A stretch of 64,000 nucleotides of DNA, from assembly GCA_964632505.1 (NCBI GenBank), contig CAZWCE010000005.1, positions 124,001 through 188,000 of the forward strand, read 5' to 3'. Below, in pieces: positions 18,037 through 26,530 of this stretch. This stretch comes from CAZWCE01 sp964632505 (GTDB taxonomy: Bacteria; Planctomycetota; Planctomycetia; Pirellulales; Thermoguttaceae). Under the pieces are notes generated by a model. The model was not told where the DNA came from. It searched no databases and was given only the letters and a program-made list of their open reading frames with translations. Both the position numbers and the translations under genes were made by a program. Within the stretch, counting starts at the first letter, position 1; every line of letters starts with the position of its first letter.

Positions 18037-19548
18037 TTATTCCACTTCCGGCCGCAAAAGCGGGAAGAGGATGACCTCCCGGATCGATCGGGTATCGGTC
18101 AAGAGCATGATCAGCCGGTCGATGCCTACGCCGAGCCCGCCGGCCGGCGGCATGCCGTGACGCATCGCGCGGAGGAAATCGCGGTCCATCTTCGCCATCG
18201 AATCTTCCTCCGATTGACCGGCCAGTTGTTGCGTGAACAGCTCTTCCTGGAGATCCGGGTCGTTCAGTTCCGTGTAGGCGTTGGCGATCTCCATTCCCCG
18301 CACGAACAGCTCGAACCGCTCGGCGACCTCCGGTCGGTCCTGTTTGCGCTTGGTCAGCGGGCAGATGCTCGCCGGGTAATCGAGCACGAAGATCGGACCG
18401 ACCAGCGCATCCTCCACCTGCTCCTCGAAGACGGCGTTTTTGATCACATCGGGATGCTTGCCGGTCGTCTCCAGGCCGAGTTTCGCTGCCAATGGTTCGA
18501 TCGCCGCGGCATCGTTGGGGGCCACGCCGGTATGTTCCTCAAAAAGTTCATCGTAGGTTTTCCGCGCAAAAGGCGGCGTGAAGTCGATTTCGGTCCCGCC
18601 CCAGGTGATGGTGTTCCCCTTGCCGATCGCGGCGAGCGCGTCGACGATGAGCTTCTCGGTCAGTTCCATCATCGTCTCGTAATCGCCGTAGGCCTGGTAG
18701 AGTTCGAGCATCGTGAACTCGGGATTGTGCGTCTGGTCGATGCCCTCGTTCCGATAGACCCGGCCCAACTCGAAAACGCGTTCAATGCCGCCGACCAGGA
18801 GGCGTTTTAAGTGCAGCTCCAGTGCGATGCGGAGATACAGGTCGATATCCAGGGCGTTGTGATGCGTGATGAACGGCCGGGCGGCCGCCCCGCCGGCGAT
18901 GGCGTGAAGCGTGGGGCCTTCCGCCTCGATGTAGTCTTCTTCGCTAAGCGTTCGGCGAATCGACTGGACGATCTTCGCACGGGCCAGGAAGCGATCGAGC
19001 ACGCCTTCGGTATGGACCAGGTCCATGTAGCGCATTCGGGAACGCAGTTCCGGATCCACCAGCCCCTTGTGTTTGGCCGGAGGAGTCTCGATCGACTTGG
19101 AAAAAAAATGCAGCTTTTCGGCAAAGATGGTCAGTTCGCCGGTCCGAGTGCGACGGAGTTCGCCGTCGACGCCGACCAAGTCGCCCAGGTCGAAGCAGAG
19201 GGCCAACTCCCAATCGGTTTCGCCGACCTGATTCTTGCCGATGAACAACTGAATCTTGCCGGTCCAATCCTGGATGTCGACGAAAATGAGCTTGCCCTTT
19301 TTGCGCTGCAGCAGGATCCGACCCGCGGCACGCACTTTCGGTCCATTTTGGATGGGAGGACGGTCCTCACCCGCGGGGTTCGGCTCGCTCTCGATCTCAT
19401 CTTCGCGACGGCGAATTCGGGCAATCGAGGTATGTCCGTCGAAACGGGCCCCCCAGGGATCGAGTCCCAGTTCTTCGATTCTCTTCAATTTTTCGCGCCG
19501 TGCCGCTTCCAGCGCGGCGCCGCTTCCGGTCGATTCCGATTTGGCCAT
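18037..19548 (-). CDS. lysS: Lysyl-tRNA synthetase, class II
   Basis: The product charges tRNA-Lys and is 503 residues from the ATG at 19548. An OB-fold anticodon-binding domain (residues 40-160) is followed by the class II core. Motif 1 includes RSRMRYMDL, motif 2 has YRNEGIDQTHNPEFTMLE and motif 3 has GLGVGIDRLIML. The THHNALDIDLYLRIALELHL block is diagnostic of LysS. A TTG 27 bases upstream is an alternative start. A run to LolC (156 bp gap) follows on the same strand. The N-terminal 15 residues (SESTGSGAALEA) are unlike E. coli and probably flexible. Confidence 0.95.
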   Translation of the reverse strand: MAKSESTGSGAALEAARREKLKRIEELGLDPWGARFDGHTSIARIRRREDEIESEPNPAGEDRPPIQNGPKVRAAGRILLQRKKGKLIFVDIQDWTGKIQLFIGKNQVGETDWELALCFDLGDLVGVDGELRRTRTGELTIFAEKLHFFSKSIETPPAKHKGLVDPELRSRMRYMDLVHTEGVLDRFLARAKIVQSIRRTLSEEDYIEAEGPTLHAIAGGAAARPFITHHNALDIDLYLRIALELHLKRLLVGGIERVFELGRVYRNEGIDQTHNPEFTMLELYQAYGDYETMMELTEKLIVDALAAIGKGNTITWGGTEIDFTPPFARKTYDELFEEHTGVAPNDAAAIEPLAAKLGLETTGKHPDVIKNAVFEEQVEDALVGPIFVLDYPASICPLTKRKQDRPEVAERFELFVRGMEIANAYTELNDPDLQEELFTQQLAGQSEEDSMAKMDRDFLRAMRHGMPPAGGLGVGIDRLIMLLTDTRSIREVILFPLLRPEVE

Positions 19549-19881
19549 GGATGCTTTTCTGGGTCTATTGCTCAAATATGTTTTCTGTAAGGTGGGGTGG
19601 CTGTCGCTTGGTGTGATTCCCGGAGGATGGGAATTCCTCCGATGGCAGTCGACCTATTTTCACGAAAGAGGGTCATCAGGTCAATGCCGCATTGCCCGGT
19701 TTGCCGGAAAAGCCGGCACATTCGGATTATTTTTTCATCGCCAATGGCGAGTTCGGGCGAAAGAAGATGCTCGACCCGGAGAATAAAAAACACCCCTTCC
19801 CGCGGTGAGGCGAAAAGAGGTGTTCGATGCGTGCCGGAATGGATTCGTGCGTCGGCGGGACGGTTTCTCCGAGAGTCTCGA
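19549..19881. other. Intergenic region between lysS and the pseudopilin gene
   Basis: It holds the pseudopilin terminator (19783-19824) and a 6-bp hairpin TGCCGG/CCGGCA at 19702-19718. A leftward TTGACC with a GAAAAT 17 bp later is a weak candidate lysS promoter. Confidence 0.4.
19783..19824 (-). terminator. Rho-independent terminator of the DUF1559 pseudopilin gene
   Basis: Read on the minus strand, a stem of about ten pairs (outer part AACACC/GGTGTT, one mismatch) is followed directly by TTTTTTATT. It lies 58 bases beyond the stop codon. Confidence 0.85.
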
Positions 19882-20823
19882 TCAGTCCTGCTTGAGCTGG
19901 ACGGTTTCCTCGCCTTCGCGGGAAGCGGAGCCGAGGTAGACGTTCATGGCGATGTTCTCCTGCACGAAGTGGACCGACCCATCGGCCATGGCGAACTGGG
20001 CGCCGCCGGGGTGCATGGAGCCGAACGCCTCCGTGTTGAGCTGATGGGCACCGGAATTGATGGGATAGCGGATGTTCTTCGCCGACATGATGGCGGCCGC
20101 GTTATCCCGAGTGAAGTTTTCAATGGCCCCGTCGTGGTCTCCGTCTCCGGGCACAAACGAGCCGCGCGCCCAGCCTCGATAGACTTCCGACTTGTTCCAG
20201 GAGAGTTCGCCGAGCAGGAAGGTGTTGGAGGTTCCGTCGGTGAAGGCGGCGAAATCGAGCCCGTCGGGGAAGGGGAAGGCGCCGCCGCTGGCGACCCGGC
20301 CAAAGCCACCGGCTTGGTCGTTGCAGTAAGGGTAGTACTCGTTGTTGGTATCCGGGATTCTGCCTTCCGGACCGGTCACGCCGTAGTAATGCATCGTGTA
20401 ACGGTCCCGTTGACGATGGTCATTCTCGGCATTGCTGCTCGGGCAGAGGAAGATTTCGATCATGTTGCGGGCGAGCCGAGCTTTGTAGTTCGTTTCGGTT
20501 CCGTAAACATCGTCTTGACCGCCGAAGCTGAAGTTGAACTTCTTGTAGAGCGGCATCTGCTCGATGTACGGCAGCAACAGGACGTGCAAACTCATGCAGT
20601 TGGAACTGATCGCCGGGGGCGGGAGTTTGCCGACCGATTCGTGGTACTGATGCAGGGCCAGGGCGAGGTTCTTCATGTTGTTCTGGCAAGACATGCGTCG
20701 TCCCGCCTCGCGGGCCGACTGCACCGCCGGCAGGAGCAATCCCACCAGCATGCCGATGATGGAGATCACCACCAGCAGCTCCACCAGCGTAAAACCTGAT
20801 TTGCGTTTACGAAAAGCGTTCAT
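19882..20823 (-). CDS. DUF1559 type II secretion-like pseudopilin
   Basis: This is a 313-residue protein of the family that is massively expanded in planctomycetes. The prepilin peptidase site is KSG^FTLVELLVVISIIGML, with cleavage after Gly10 and the conserved Glu at mature position 5. The next helix has AVQSAREAGRRMSCQNN. The C-terminal H-X9-DG signature is visible in HPGGAQFAMADGSVHF. It is exported and membrane-tethered by its N-terminal helix; the function of the globular part is unknown. AGGAGG lies eight bases before the ATG. The gene is monocistronic: a strong promoter is 143 bases upstream and a terminator follows. Confidence 0.95.
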   Translation of the reverse strand: MNAFRKRKSGFTLVELLVVISIIGMLVGLLLPAVQSAREAGRRMSCQNNMKNLALALHQYHESVGKLPPPAISSNCMSLHVLLLPYIEQMPLYKKFNFSFGGQDDVYGTETNYKARLARNMIEIFLCPSSNAENDHRQRDRYTMHYYGVTGPEGRIPDTNNEYYPYCNDQAGGFGRVASGGAFPFPDGLDFAAFTDGTSNTFLLGELSWNKSEVYRGWARGSFVPGDGDHDGAIENFTRDNAAAIMSAKNIRYPINSGAHQLNTEAFGSMHPGGAQFAMADGSVHFVQENIAMNVYLGSASREGEETVQLKQD

Positions 20824-20965
20824 GGCCAAAGCCTCCTATCGTGGAATGTTCGTCGATCTTCTGGCCCTGAGAAGTGGGAATTTCTTCTTGCCCGAAGAAT
20901 ATTGTACCATGTTCTGTTCGGAAGAATTCCGACTAAAAATGATGAGACGGTATCCTTACAATTCC

Positions 20966-20995
20966 ATTATACTCGAAAAACACGTCTCCTTTCAA
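20966..20995 (-). promoter_or_regulatory. Sigma-70-type promoter for the pseudopilin gene
   Basis: On the minus strand TTGAAA and a perfect TATAAT are separated by 18 bp. The predicted start near 20958 gives a leader of about 135 bases. Confidence 0.72.
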
Positions 20996-21088
20996 CTTTT
21001 TTGATCGTATTTTCGGGCGATTTGTTCCTGAAAAGAGCGAGAACTTGTTCTTTTATACCGAAGACCCCTTGGCGAGGGGGGCGCGGCA

Positions 21089-22369
21089 TCACTCGCAACC
21101 GTACGGCTGCGTCCAGGCGGTGGTGAACTCCGGTTCGTTTCCGGCGTTGTGTTCGGGGCGTCGGTCGGAGGTGATGATCGCCCGAACGTACAGGTCGTCC
21201 TCCTCGAGCGTGTAGAATGCTTCGGTGCCGCTCACCTCTTTCAGCGTCTGCCCGATCTGGTCGGAGTAGACGGGAATCTTGCGGGCCGGCTTCTTGCCCT
21301 CGGCCGGGTCGTCGGTGATGGTCGTCGAGCGGTCGAACCCCTTCTTCGTGCCCACGAAACGGATGGTATATCGGGTGTCGTCCCGAGGAGCCACTTTCAC
21401 GCTGAGCCGACGGTTTTCGGGCATGTATTGGATATCGTCCAACTCCACGCCGGTGGAGCTGTAGAAATCGCCGCGGTACATCGCCGCCAAAAGGTCTTCG
21501 GCCGTAAGGCTTTCGGCGCGGACGACGATCCAGCCGTGTCCCGGGTTCGACAAACCATCGGCGAAACGATGGTACTCGTGGGTATCGTCGGTCGCCAGGC
21601 CGTAGATGGCGGGGTAGCCGTCCTCGATGCGGTGGGCGTTGACGATGTCCCAGAACGTCTCGATCGACCAGAAGTCGGGATGCGGCCGGTAGCTCGTTCC
21701 TCCGGCGGTGTTGCAGAGTTCGAAGAAGCGGATTTCCGGCACCTGGATCAGGTCTTCCGGATAGGCATCGAAGTAGGGCCAGGAATGATGGTTCTGCACG
21801 AAGAGCACCGGATGGCTGTTCTCGTCGCCGTTGGCCCGCGTGGCGAGCAGGTTGCGGCGAAGCGTGTCGGCGACGCTGGTGCCCACCTGATAAGGCACGA
21901 CGGCCGAGGTGTTCATCAAGTTCATGTGGACTTGGCGATCGTGCACGACGCGGTTCGTTTCCTGACCCGGCACCAGCAGATACTCGCCCGGGCGGTCGAA
22001 CTGTTTCTTCAATTCCCCGATCGTCTTCAGCCGTACGAACAGACGATCGTCTTTTTTTCGGGTTTCGATCGAATCGGGACCGAATCGCTGGACGTATTCA
22101 TCGAAGAAGTCCCGGGTGAGTTTTCCCTTGCCCACTTCGCGCCACGTGTCGTCGTCGAGTTGCAAGAGATTATGGTCCGACAAGACGATGAAGTGGTAGC
22201 CGTGATCGCGATACCAGGCGGCGGCGGTTTCGGGGAAGGCGTTGCCGTCGCTCCAGAAGGTATGCATGTGGATGTTCCCGCGATACCAATTCTGAGCGAA
22301 CGTCTCGCCGGCGGGGACAAGGAAAATGAACAGACCGAGAACAGCAATCAAGGTTCGAAAGCGTCGCAT
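21089..22369 (-). CDS. Secreted PHP-domain metal-dependent phosphoesterase-like protein
   Basis: This is a 426-residue protein with a signal peptide (basic start, LIAVLGLFIFLVPAG, cleavage near TFA-QN). The mature part begins with the PHP metal motif NIHMHTFWSDG, then IVLSDHN and later VPGQET, QNHHSW and TDDTHEY, which supply the remaining metal ligands. A C-terminal beta domain (KVAPRDDTRYTIRFVG) follows. PHP proteins hydrolyse phosphoesters with bound metals; the secreted type in planctomycetes has no assigned substrate. It follows the DUF2617 gene by 137 bases and may share its promoter. Confidence 0.8.
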   Translation of the reverse strand: MRRFRTLIAVLGLFIFLVPAGETFAQNWYRGNIHMHTFWSDGNAFPETAAAWYRDHGYHFIVLSDHNLLQLDDDTWREVGKGKLTRDFFDEYVQRFGPDSIETRKKDDRLFVRLKTIGELKKQFDRPGEYLLVPGQETNRVVHDRQVHMNLMNTSAVVPYQVGTSVADTLRRNLLATRANGDENSHPVLFVQNHHSWPYFDAYPEDLIQVPEIRFFELCNTAGGTSYRPHPDFWSIETFWDIVNAHRIEDGYPAIYGLATDDTHEYHRFADGLSNPGHGWIVVRAESLTAEDLLAAMYRGDFYSSTGVELDDIQYMPENRRLSVKVAPRDDTRYTIRFVGTKKGFDRSTTITDDPAEGKKPARKIPVYSDQIGQTLKEVSGTEAFYTLEEDDLYVRAIITSDRRPEHNAGNEPEFTTAWTQPYGCE

Positions 22370-22506
22370 GGTGTGGAGATCTCCTCGAGTGTTGAAAGAA
22401 TAGAGATGAGGGTGCAAGGATCGGAGCCGTCAAGGGAAATCATATCGGACGGGCCGGGAAAAAGCAATTCACCCGGGAGAAAGAATCGTCCGCCGGAGCA
22501 TCTCGG

Positions 22507-23052
22507 TCAGTCGACGGGGAACCGCACCGTCGATTCGGTTTTCACCAGGGCGCAGTCGTCGGGAAAAGTGTGAAATGCCCGGAGGCGGAGGCTCTGGCGT
22601 CGCGTCTGCAAGTGGACGTAGCTGATCGCGCCCAACGTCATGCGACCGCTGGCGCCGAACTTGTACATCATGCCGTCGTGGACCGTCTGTTGAGCAAGCT
22701 CCTCTTGGAAGGTCCAGAACAACTTCGGTTCGACCGGTTCCGTCTGGAACGTGCATTCGTAGACGGCCTCGTCGCCCAGTTCGATGCGGTGGTGGCGCCG
22801 GCCACGAAAACGCTCGCCCAAGAGTTTGTGCTGGCGGGGAGTGGTGCAGAGGGCCGAGGTCGCCAGTTCGGTGAGCGTCTGCTCGTTGCGATGCCAACTG
22901 AAGATGTGGCCCGTGTTGGTGATCGAAAGCGTCGCCGAGAAGTTTTCGCGATCTTCCGTACGGGTAGCGGCCACCTCGAACAGTTCGGGGTGCAGGGGGC
23001 GTCCGTAAACACGGAACACCAGTTCCGCCACCTTCGGTCGCACGGAAAGCAT
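22507..23052 (-). CDS. DUF2617 family protein
   Basis: This is a 181-residue protein beginning MLSVRPKVAELVFRVYGRPL, which I recall as the conserved N-terminus of DUF2617. The body alternates beta strands with no signal peptide or membrane span, so it is probably cytoplasmic. GAGGGAACG precedes the ATG at 23052; an open frame continues upstream but has no family resemblance there. The function is unknown. A promoter lies about 210 bases upstream, beyond a terminator for the next gene. Confidence 0.78.
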   Translation of the reverse strand: MLSVRPKVAELVFRVYGRPLHPELFEVAATRTEDRENFSATLSITNTGHIFSWHRNEQTLTELATSALCTTPRQHKLLGERFRGRRHHRIELGDEAVYECTFQTEPVEPKLFWTFQEELAQQTVHDGMMYKFGASGRMTLGAISYVHLQTRRQSLRLRAFHTFPDDCALVKTESTVRFPVD

Positions 23053-23257
23053 CGTTCCCTCGGGGGGCAGGTGCGCTGCCGAAAAAAGGGTCGAAAAAGA
23101 AAACGATGAACGCTCGGTCGCCGAAGTCCGTGGCCCTTGATGAAGACGAAAAACTTCCTTGCAAGGATGCGGGAAACGGACCCCGACGTAGGGAGGGGAG
23201 GAATCTTCAGGAGGAGGCTGTTTCGTGAAGCGGGACGATTCTTCCCTTTGAAATTTT

Positions 23258-23285
23258 ATTATATTCCAATCGACCAAGGAGGCAA
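23258..23285 (-). promoter_or_regulatory. Sigma-70-type promoter for the DUF2617/PHP genes
   Basis: On the minus strand TTGCCT and a perfect TATAAT are separated by 16 bp, inside an A/T-rich patch. The leader would be about 200 bases. Confidence 0.52.
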
Positions 23286-23381
23286 AGACCGTTTTTCGGC
23301 ACGATGATGGTTTCGGCGCGATTTTGGTTTCTTCCAATGAGCGAGGGGAGTTTCAACCGCTTTCACCGAGGCAGGTTGCAT

Positions 23382-23412
23382 AAAAAAACCCCGTGTGAAA
23401 GACCACACGGGG
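23382..23412 (-). terminator. Rho-independent terminator of the Gly-rich secreted protein gene
   Basis: A perfect 9-bp stem (CCCCGTGTG 23389-23397, CACACGGGG 23404-23412) is followed on the minus strand by seven Ts. Confidence 0.88.
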
Positions 23413-23500
23413 CTGGAAAAAATTTCGGAAGCCCGAATCGTCAGGCTGCTTATGCGTCCGATGGGGGCACCGGAACGAGATGGACCGCTCGAGGAGGGTG

Positions 23501-24292
23501 TCAGTTCGCCATCGACTCGACGTTGTCCTTCTTTTTCTGTTGCTCGACCAGGTGCTGGATCTTCTTGGTGACCTGCACGGCGGCCATGACCTGCTGCGGG
23601 GCGAAATAAGGTGTGCTGGTGCCGTCGGCAAACTCATTCCGTTCGGCAGCCAAACGCTGCCAGCTCATTTCGCTGTTCAAGTGCCATGCCGCGGCTTGGC
23701 CGACCTTTTGGGGGATCTTGCCCGTTCCGACCAGATGGCAGAGCATCTCGACCGATTTATCCTTCGAGACTTCCTCGATCGGACGGATGGCATAGGGGAT
23801 GCTGCTTCGCGGATCGTCCTTGCCGTACTCCAGGCAAACGGTGGTCAGCTTCTTCTTGAGGGTTTTGTCGGGAGCGATATTGAAGAAACCGCCTCCCATG
23901 CCGCCGCCCATGCCGCCGCCCATGCCGCCGCCGAATCCGCCGCCGTAGGATTGGTTGCCGGAGTCGGTGCCGCCGCCGTCATATCCTCCATCACCGCTGC
24001 CGCCGTCGAAACCGCCGTCGAAGCCGCCTTCCTCGAATTGGGCAACGACCGGCACGCCGGCGAACGCCGCCGGAAGGGCGATCGATAACGGTTTGTCGGT
24101 CTTGTTGGTGACGATGAAATTGCTCTTCTTTTCATCGTGGGGGATCAATTGGACATCGATCATGCCGCTTTCCATGGCCGAGAAAAGTTCGATCCGCTCG
24201 ACCGATTGAGACTCGGCCGCCAGAGAGGCCGTGGAGAGCATCCCACCGAAAATCATCCCGAGCGCTAGCCACGTTCGTATTCCAAACACCAT
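23501..24292 (-). CDS. Secreted protein with a glycine-rich repeat, uncharacterised
   Basis: This is a 263-residue product with a signal peptide (TWLALGMIFGGMLSTASLAA) and a beta domain (IDVQLIPHDEKKSNFIVTNK). A Gly-rich middle of about 55 residues follows, with FDGG and GGGM repeats (residues about 88-138). An alpha-rich C-terminal domain (TLKKKLTTVCLEYGKDDP onward) completes it. The Gly-rich part is probably a flexible spacer. GGAGGAAAAAAA precedes the ATG, and a strong terminator follows, so it is a single-gene unit. I recognise the general planctomycete type but not a function. Confidence 0.72.
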   Translation of the reverse strand: MVFGIRTWLALGMIFGGMLSTASLAAESQSVERIELFSAMESGMIDVQLIPHDEKKSNFIVTNKTDKPLSIALPAAFAGVPVVAQFEEGGFDGGFDGGSGDGGYDGGGTDSGNQSYGGGFGGGMGGGMGGGMGGGFFNIAPDKTLKKKLTTVCLEYGKDDPRSSIPYAIRPIEEVSKDKSVEMLCHLVGTGKIPQKVGQAAAWHLNSEMSWQRLAAERNEFADGTSTPYFAPQQVMAAVQVTKKIQHLVEQQKKKDNVESMAN

Positions 24293-24549
24293 TTTTTTTC
24301 CTCCGTTACCGAAGAGTCCTTGATGGCCGCTGCCATCAGTGAGGGAACGTTGTTTCTATGTGGTTTCTATGATGAAATACCCTGCAGGGCGGTCGTCCGA
24401 CCGTCACCAAGAGGTTTCGGCCATACAACCAGCATCGCCGATCCGCCTGAAAAGATAGACCCTGCGCGCCGGTCCCGAAAAATTGCTCGAAGCGGCGCAA
24501 ATAAAAAGTCCCGGCCGCGAAGCGACCTCCGACGAGTCACCATATTTTT

Positions 24550-24577
24550 ATCTTAATCGCTCCGGCGACCATGTCTA
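24550..24577 (-). promoter_or_regulatory. Weak candidate promoter for the Gly-rich protein gene
   Basis: On the minus strand TAGACA and TAAGAT are 16 bp apart, giving a leader of about 250 bases. The -10 matches only four of six positions. Confidence 0.35.
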
Positions 24578-24680
24578 TCAAGAATAGAGAGAGAATGCCA
24601 AAAAAAGAGGAAAAGTCGGCATAAGTCCCGGCGATTGACTATTTTGAATTTCGGGGAGTGCCGATCATCTTTTGGGCGAA

Positions 24681-24716
24681 TAAAACTTGCCCCTCTTGAG
24701 AGGAGGTGAAGAGGGG
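24681..24716 (-). terminator. Probable terminator of the LarA-like gene
   Basis: CCCCTCTT (24690-24697) pairs with AAGAGGGG (24709-24716). On the minus strand CAAGTTTTATT follows the stem, so the T-tract is offset by four bases. Confidence 0.55.
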
Positions 24717-24750
24717 GCGGAGCAGTCCGTCCTGCATCAGAAGGGGAGAA

Positions 24751-26022
24751 TCACGCCAGTTCCGCCAGAACGTAGGGACCTTCCGGCATGACGGCGATGG
24801 TGGCGTCCGCTCCATAACGCTGAAGTGCTTCCTCGACCGCCTCTTCCACGCTCGGGGCGGTCTGGAGATAGTATTTTTCGACCGTCTGTTTGGGTAATCC
24901 ATCGGTGACGACCACCACGCGTCCGATCCGCAGTGCCTGGCCCAGCTCCTCGATTTGCCATTGATTCAGGAGAAAATAATCGGTCTGGGTGATTTTTTGC
25001 ATGAAGTCGTCGATCGTCGGACAATCCTCGACGATCTGGTCGAATTCCTTGCTGCCGACGCCTTCGCTCATCGCGGCGGCGAGTACGATCGTCCCGCCCG
25101 GTTTAAGGATTTCCATCGCCGCGACCACGCCCTTGACCGACTGGTAGAGCGTCGCATCCAAGGGGTAGCCGGCGCAGGTCGTCACGACGATATCGACAGG
25201 ATCCCGCAACGTGGCGCGAACCAGGCCCCGCGCGTGCTCGACGCCCTGATGAAAGGCCGCTTCCATGTCGCCGGCGACGATCTCCAGCAGTTGGCGATCG
25301 GCGTTCTGGACCGTGTTGACGATGAAATCGCACCCCGCCTTTTTCGCGATCCAGGTGTTCTCCTCGTGGACCGGATTGCCTTCGAGCACCCCGTTTCGGG
25401 CATTCTCGTGTTCCAGAAACCGAGGGCTGTGCCATCGCGCGATGGTGGCTTGGCCGGCGATTCCCGGGCAGATCGCCTTTCGGCCCCCGGAGAAACCGGC
25501 CATGAAATGCGGCTCGATCAGCCCCGTGGCGATCTTTAGGTCCGCTTCGAGATAACGGGAGTCGATCCAAATGGGAACGCCCCGGGGACTGTCGCCCAGA
25601 TAGGTGTGTTCGGAGTCATCCCGGGCATGGTGATCCTCGATCCGGTAACGCGATACGACTTCCTCGCCGCACATCTCCAGTCGTTCTTCCGGTGTACTCG
25701 GACGATGCAGGCCGGTGGCGACCAGAATGAGAATCTGCTCGCGACGAATGCCCGACGATTCGAGCATTTCCAGCATCGGAGGCAGGATCACCTCGTTGGG
25801 CACCGGTCGGGTGATGTCGCTGATGAGGACGCAGGCCGACGATTTTCCCTTCGCCAGTTCGGCCAGGGGCGGGGTGCCTTGGGGGGCGAGCAGGCGTTCG
25901 ATGGTGGTGACCGTCGGCGTGGGCAGTGGATTGCCGGGGGCGTGTTCGAGGCATTTCACGACGTTCCGATCCGGCAAATGGACCTGCATCCCCCCTTTGC
26001 CGTAGGCGAGTTTGATTTCCAT
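24751..26022 (-). CDS. LarA-family (DUF2088) nickel-pincer racemase/epimerase-like enzyme
   Basis: This is a 423-residue LarA homologue. LarA interconverts D- and L-lactate using a nickel-pincer nucleotide bound to a lysine. The key residues align by eye: Lys182 in GGRKAICPG (LarA Lys184) and His106, His172 and His198 (LarA 108, 174, 200), all offset by two. SDITRP and ATGLHRPSTPEE are family blocks. Many LarA homologues act on other 2-hydroxy acids, so lactate is not certain. The cofactor genes larB, larC and larE are not in the window. GGAGCTCGCG precedes the ATG. Confidence 0.87.
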   Translation of the reverse strand: MEIKLAYGKGGMQVHLPDRNVVKCLEHAPGNPLPTPTVTTIERLLAPQGTPPLAELAKGKSSACVLISDITRPVPNEVILPPMLEMLESSGIRREQILILVATGLHRPSTPEERLEMCGEEVVSRYRIEDHHARDDSEHTYLGDSPRGVPIWIDSRYLEADLKIATGLIEPHFMAGFSGGRKAICPGIAGQATIARWHSPRFLEHENARNGVLEGNPVHEENTWIAKKAGCDFIVNTVQNADRQLLEIVAGDMEAAFHQGVEHARGLVRATLRDPVDIVVTTCAGYPLDATLYQSVKGVVAAMEILKPGGTIVLAAAMSEGVGSKEFDQIVEDCPTIDDFMQKITQTDYFLLNQWQIEELGQALRIGRVVVVTDGLPKQTVEKYYLQTAPSVEEAVEEALQRYGADATIAVMPEGPYVLAELA

Positions 26023-26050
26023 CGCGAGCTCCGACTCCGTCGCTGGAAGG

Positions 26051-26095
26051 AAAAAAGAAAAAAGGGTTCAACCTGCTGAGAATCAGGTGGAACCC
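26051..26095 (-). terminator. Rho-independent terminator of the small basic protein gene
   Basis: On the minus strand a 12-bp stem with one mismatch (GGGTTC outer arm at 26090-26095 and 26064-26069) runs directly into TTTTTTCTTTTTT. It ends about 70 bases beyond the stop codon. Confidence 0.87.
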
Positions 26096-26163
26096 GGTCA
26101 TGACAAAAAGGATCGGCGAAATACGTCCGTGCGGAGATTGAAAGAGAGGGGGAACCGCGATGT

Positions 26164-26370
26164 CTACTCTTCCTCTTCCTCCCCTTCCTGTTTTTTCTTC
26201 TTCTTTTTCAAAACGACTTTATAGACGCGCACTTTCGGAAGATGAAAAGGGCTGTCCCCTTCGCTCCAGCGATCCATGGCACGTAGCTTCTCGATGCGTT
26301 CCGCCCGGGTCAACACGCTTCGCGCACGGACGATGCCAGCGTTGGATTTGAGACTTTTATCGATCGTCAT
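26164..26370 (-). CDS. PVC-superphylum small basic protein
   Basis: This is a 68-residue protein beginning MTIDKSLKSNAGIVRARSVL, then TRAERIEKL, and LPKVRVYKVVLKKKKKK with a Glu tail. It matches the small basic protein family (TIGR04137 as I recall it) restricted to Planctomycetes, Verrucomicrobia, Chlamydiae and relatives. The family's role is unproven; a ribosome- or RNA-associated function has been suggested. CAGGAGCCGGAACC precedes the ATG. It has its own strong promoter and terminator, consistent with high, independent expression. The Lys-then-Glu tail is unusual. Confidence 0.88.
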   Translation of the reverse strand: MTIDKSLKSNAGIVRARSVLTRAERIEKLRAMDRWSEGDSPFHLPKVRVYKVVLKKKKKKQEGEEEEE

Positions 26371-26487
26371 GGTTCCGGCTCCTGCACAATTTTCGGTTCC
26401 CGCCTGTCGCGGGAAAATGGTCGGTCGAAATCGCGTCTCCGTCGGGATGAGTATGGAAAACCGCTTCGGACAACGGAGATTCAGGTA

Positions 26488-26516
26488 AGTATACGGAGAA
26501 TCGATTGCCGTTTCAA
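26488..26516 (-). promoter_or_regulatory. Sigma-70-type promoter for the small basic protein gene
   Basis: On the minus strand TTGAAA and TATACT are separated by exactly 17 bp. The leader is about 110 bases. Confidence 0.72.
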
Positions 26517-26530
26517 GGGGCGGGGCCGAT

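Larger units (their letters stand above)
23053..23500. other. Intergenic region with promoter and terminator
   Basis: It contains the leftward promoter of the DUF2617 gene (23258-23285) and the terminator of the Gly-rich protein gene (23382-23412). The remainder shows no gene. Confidence 0.55.
24293..24750. other. Intergenic region between the LarA-like and Gly-rich genes
   Basis: It holds the candidate promoter at 24550-24577, the terminator at 24681-24716 and two adjacent short palindromes (CCCTGCAGGG at 24380-24389, CGGTCG/CGACCG at 24390-24403). No gene is supported. Confidence 0.45.
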
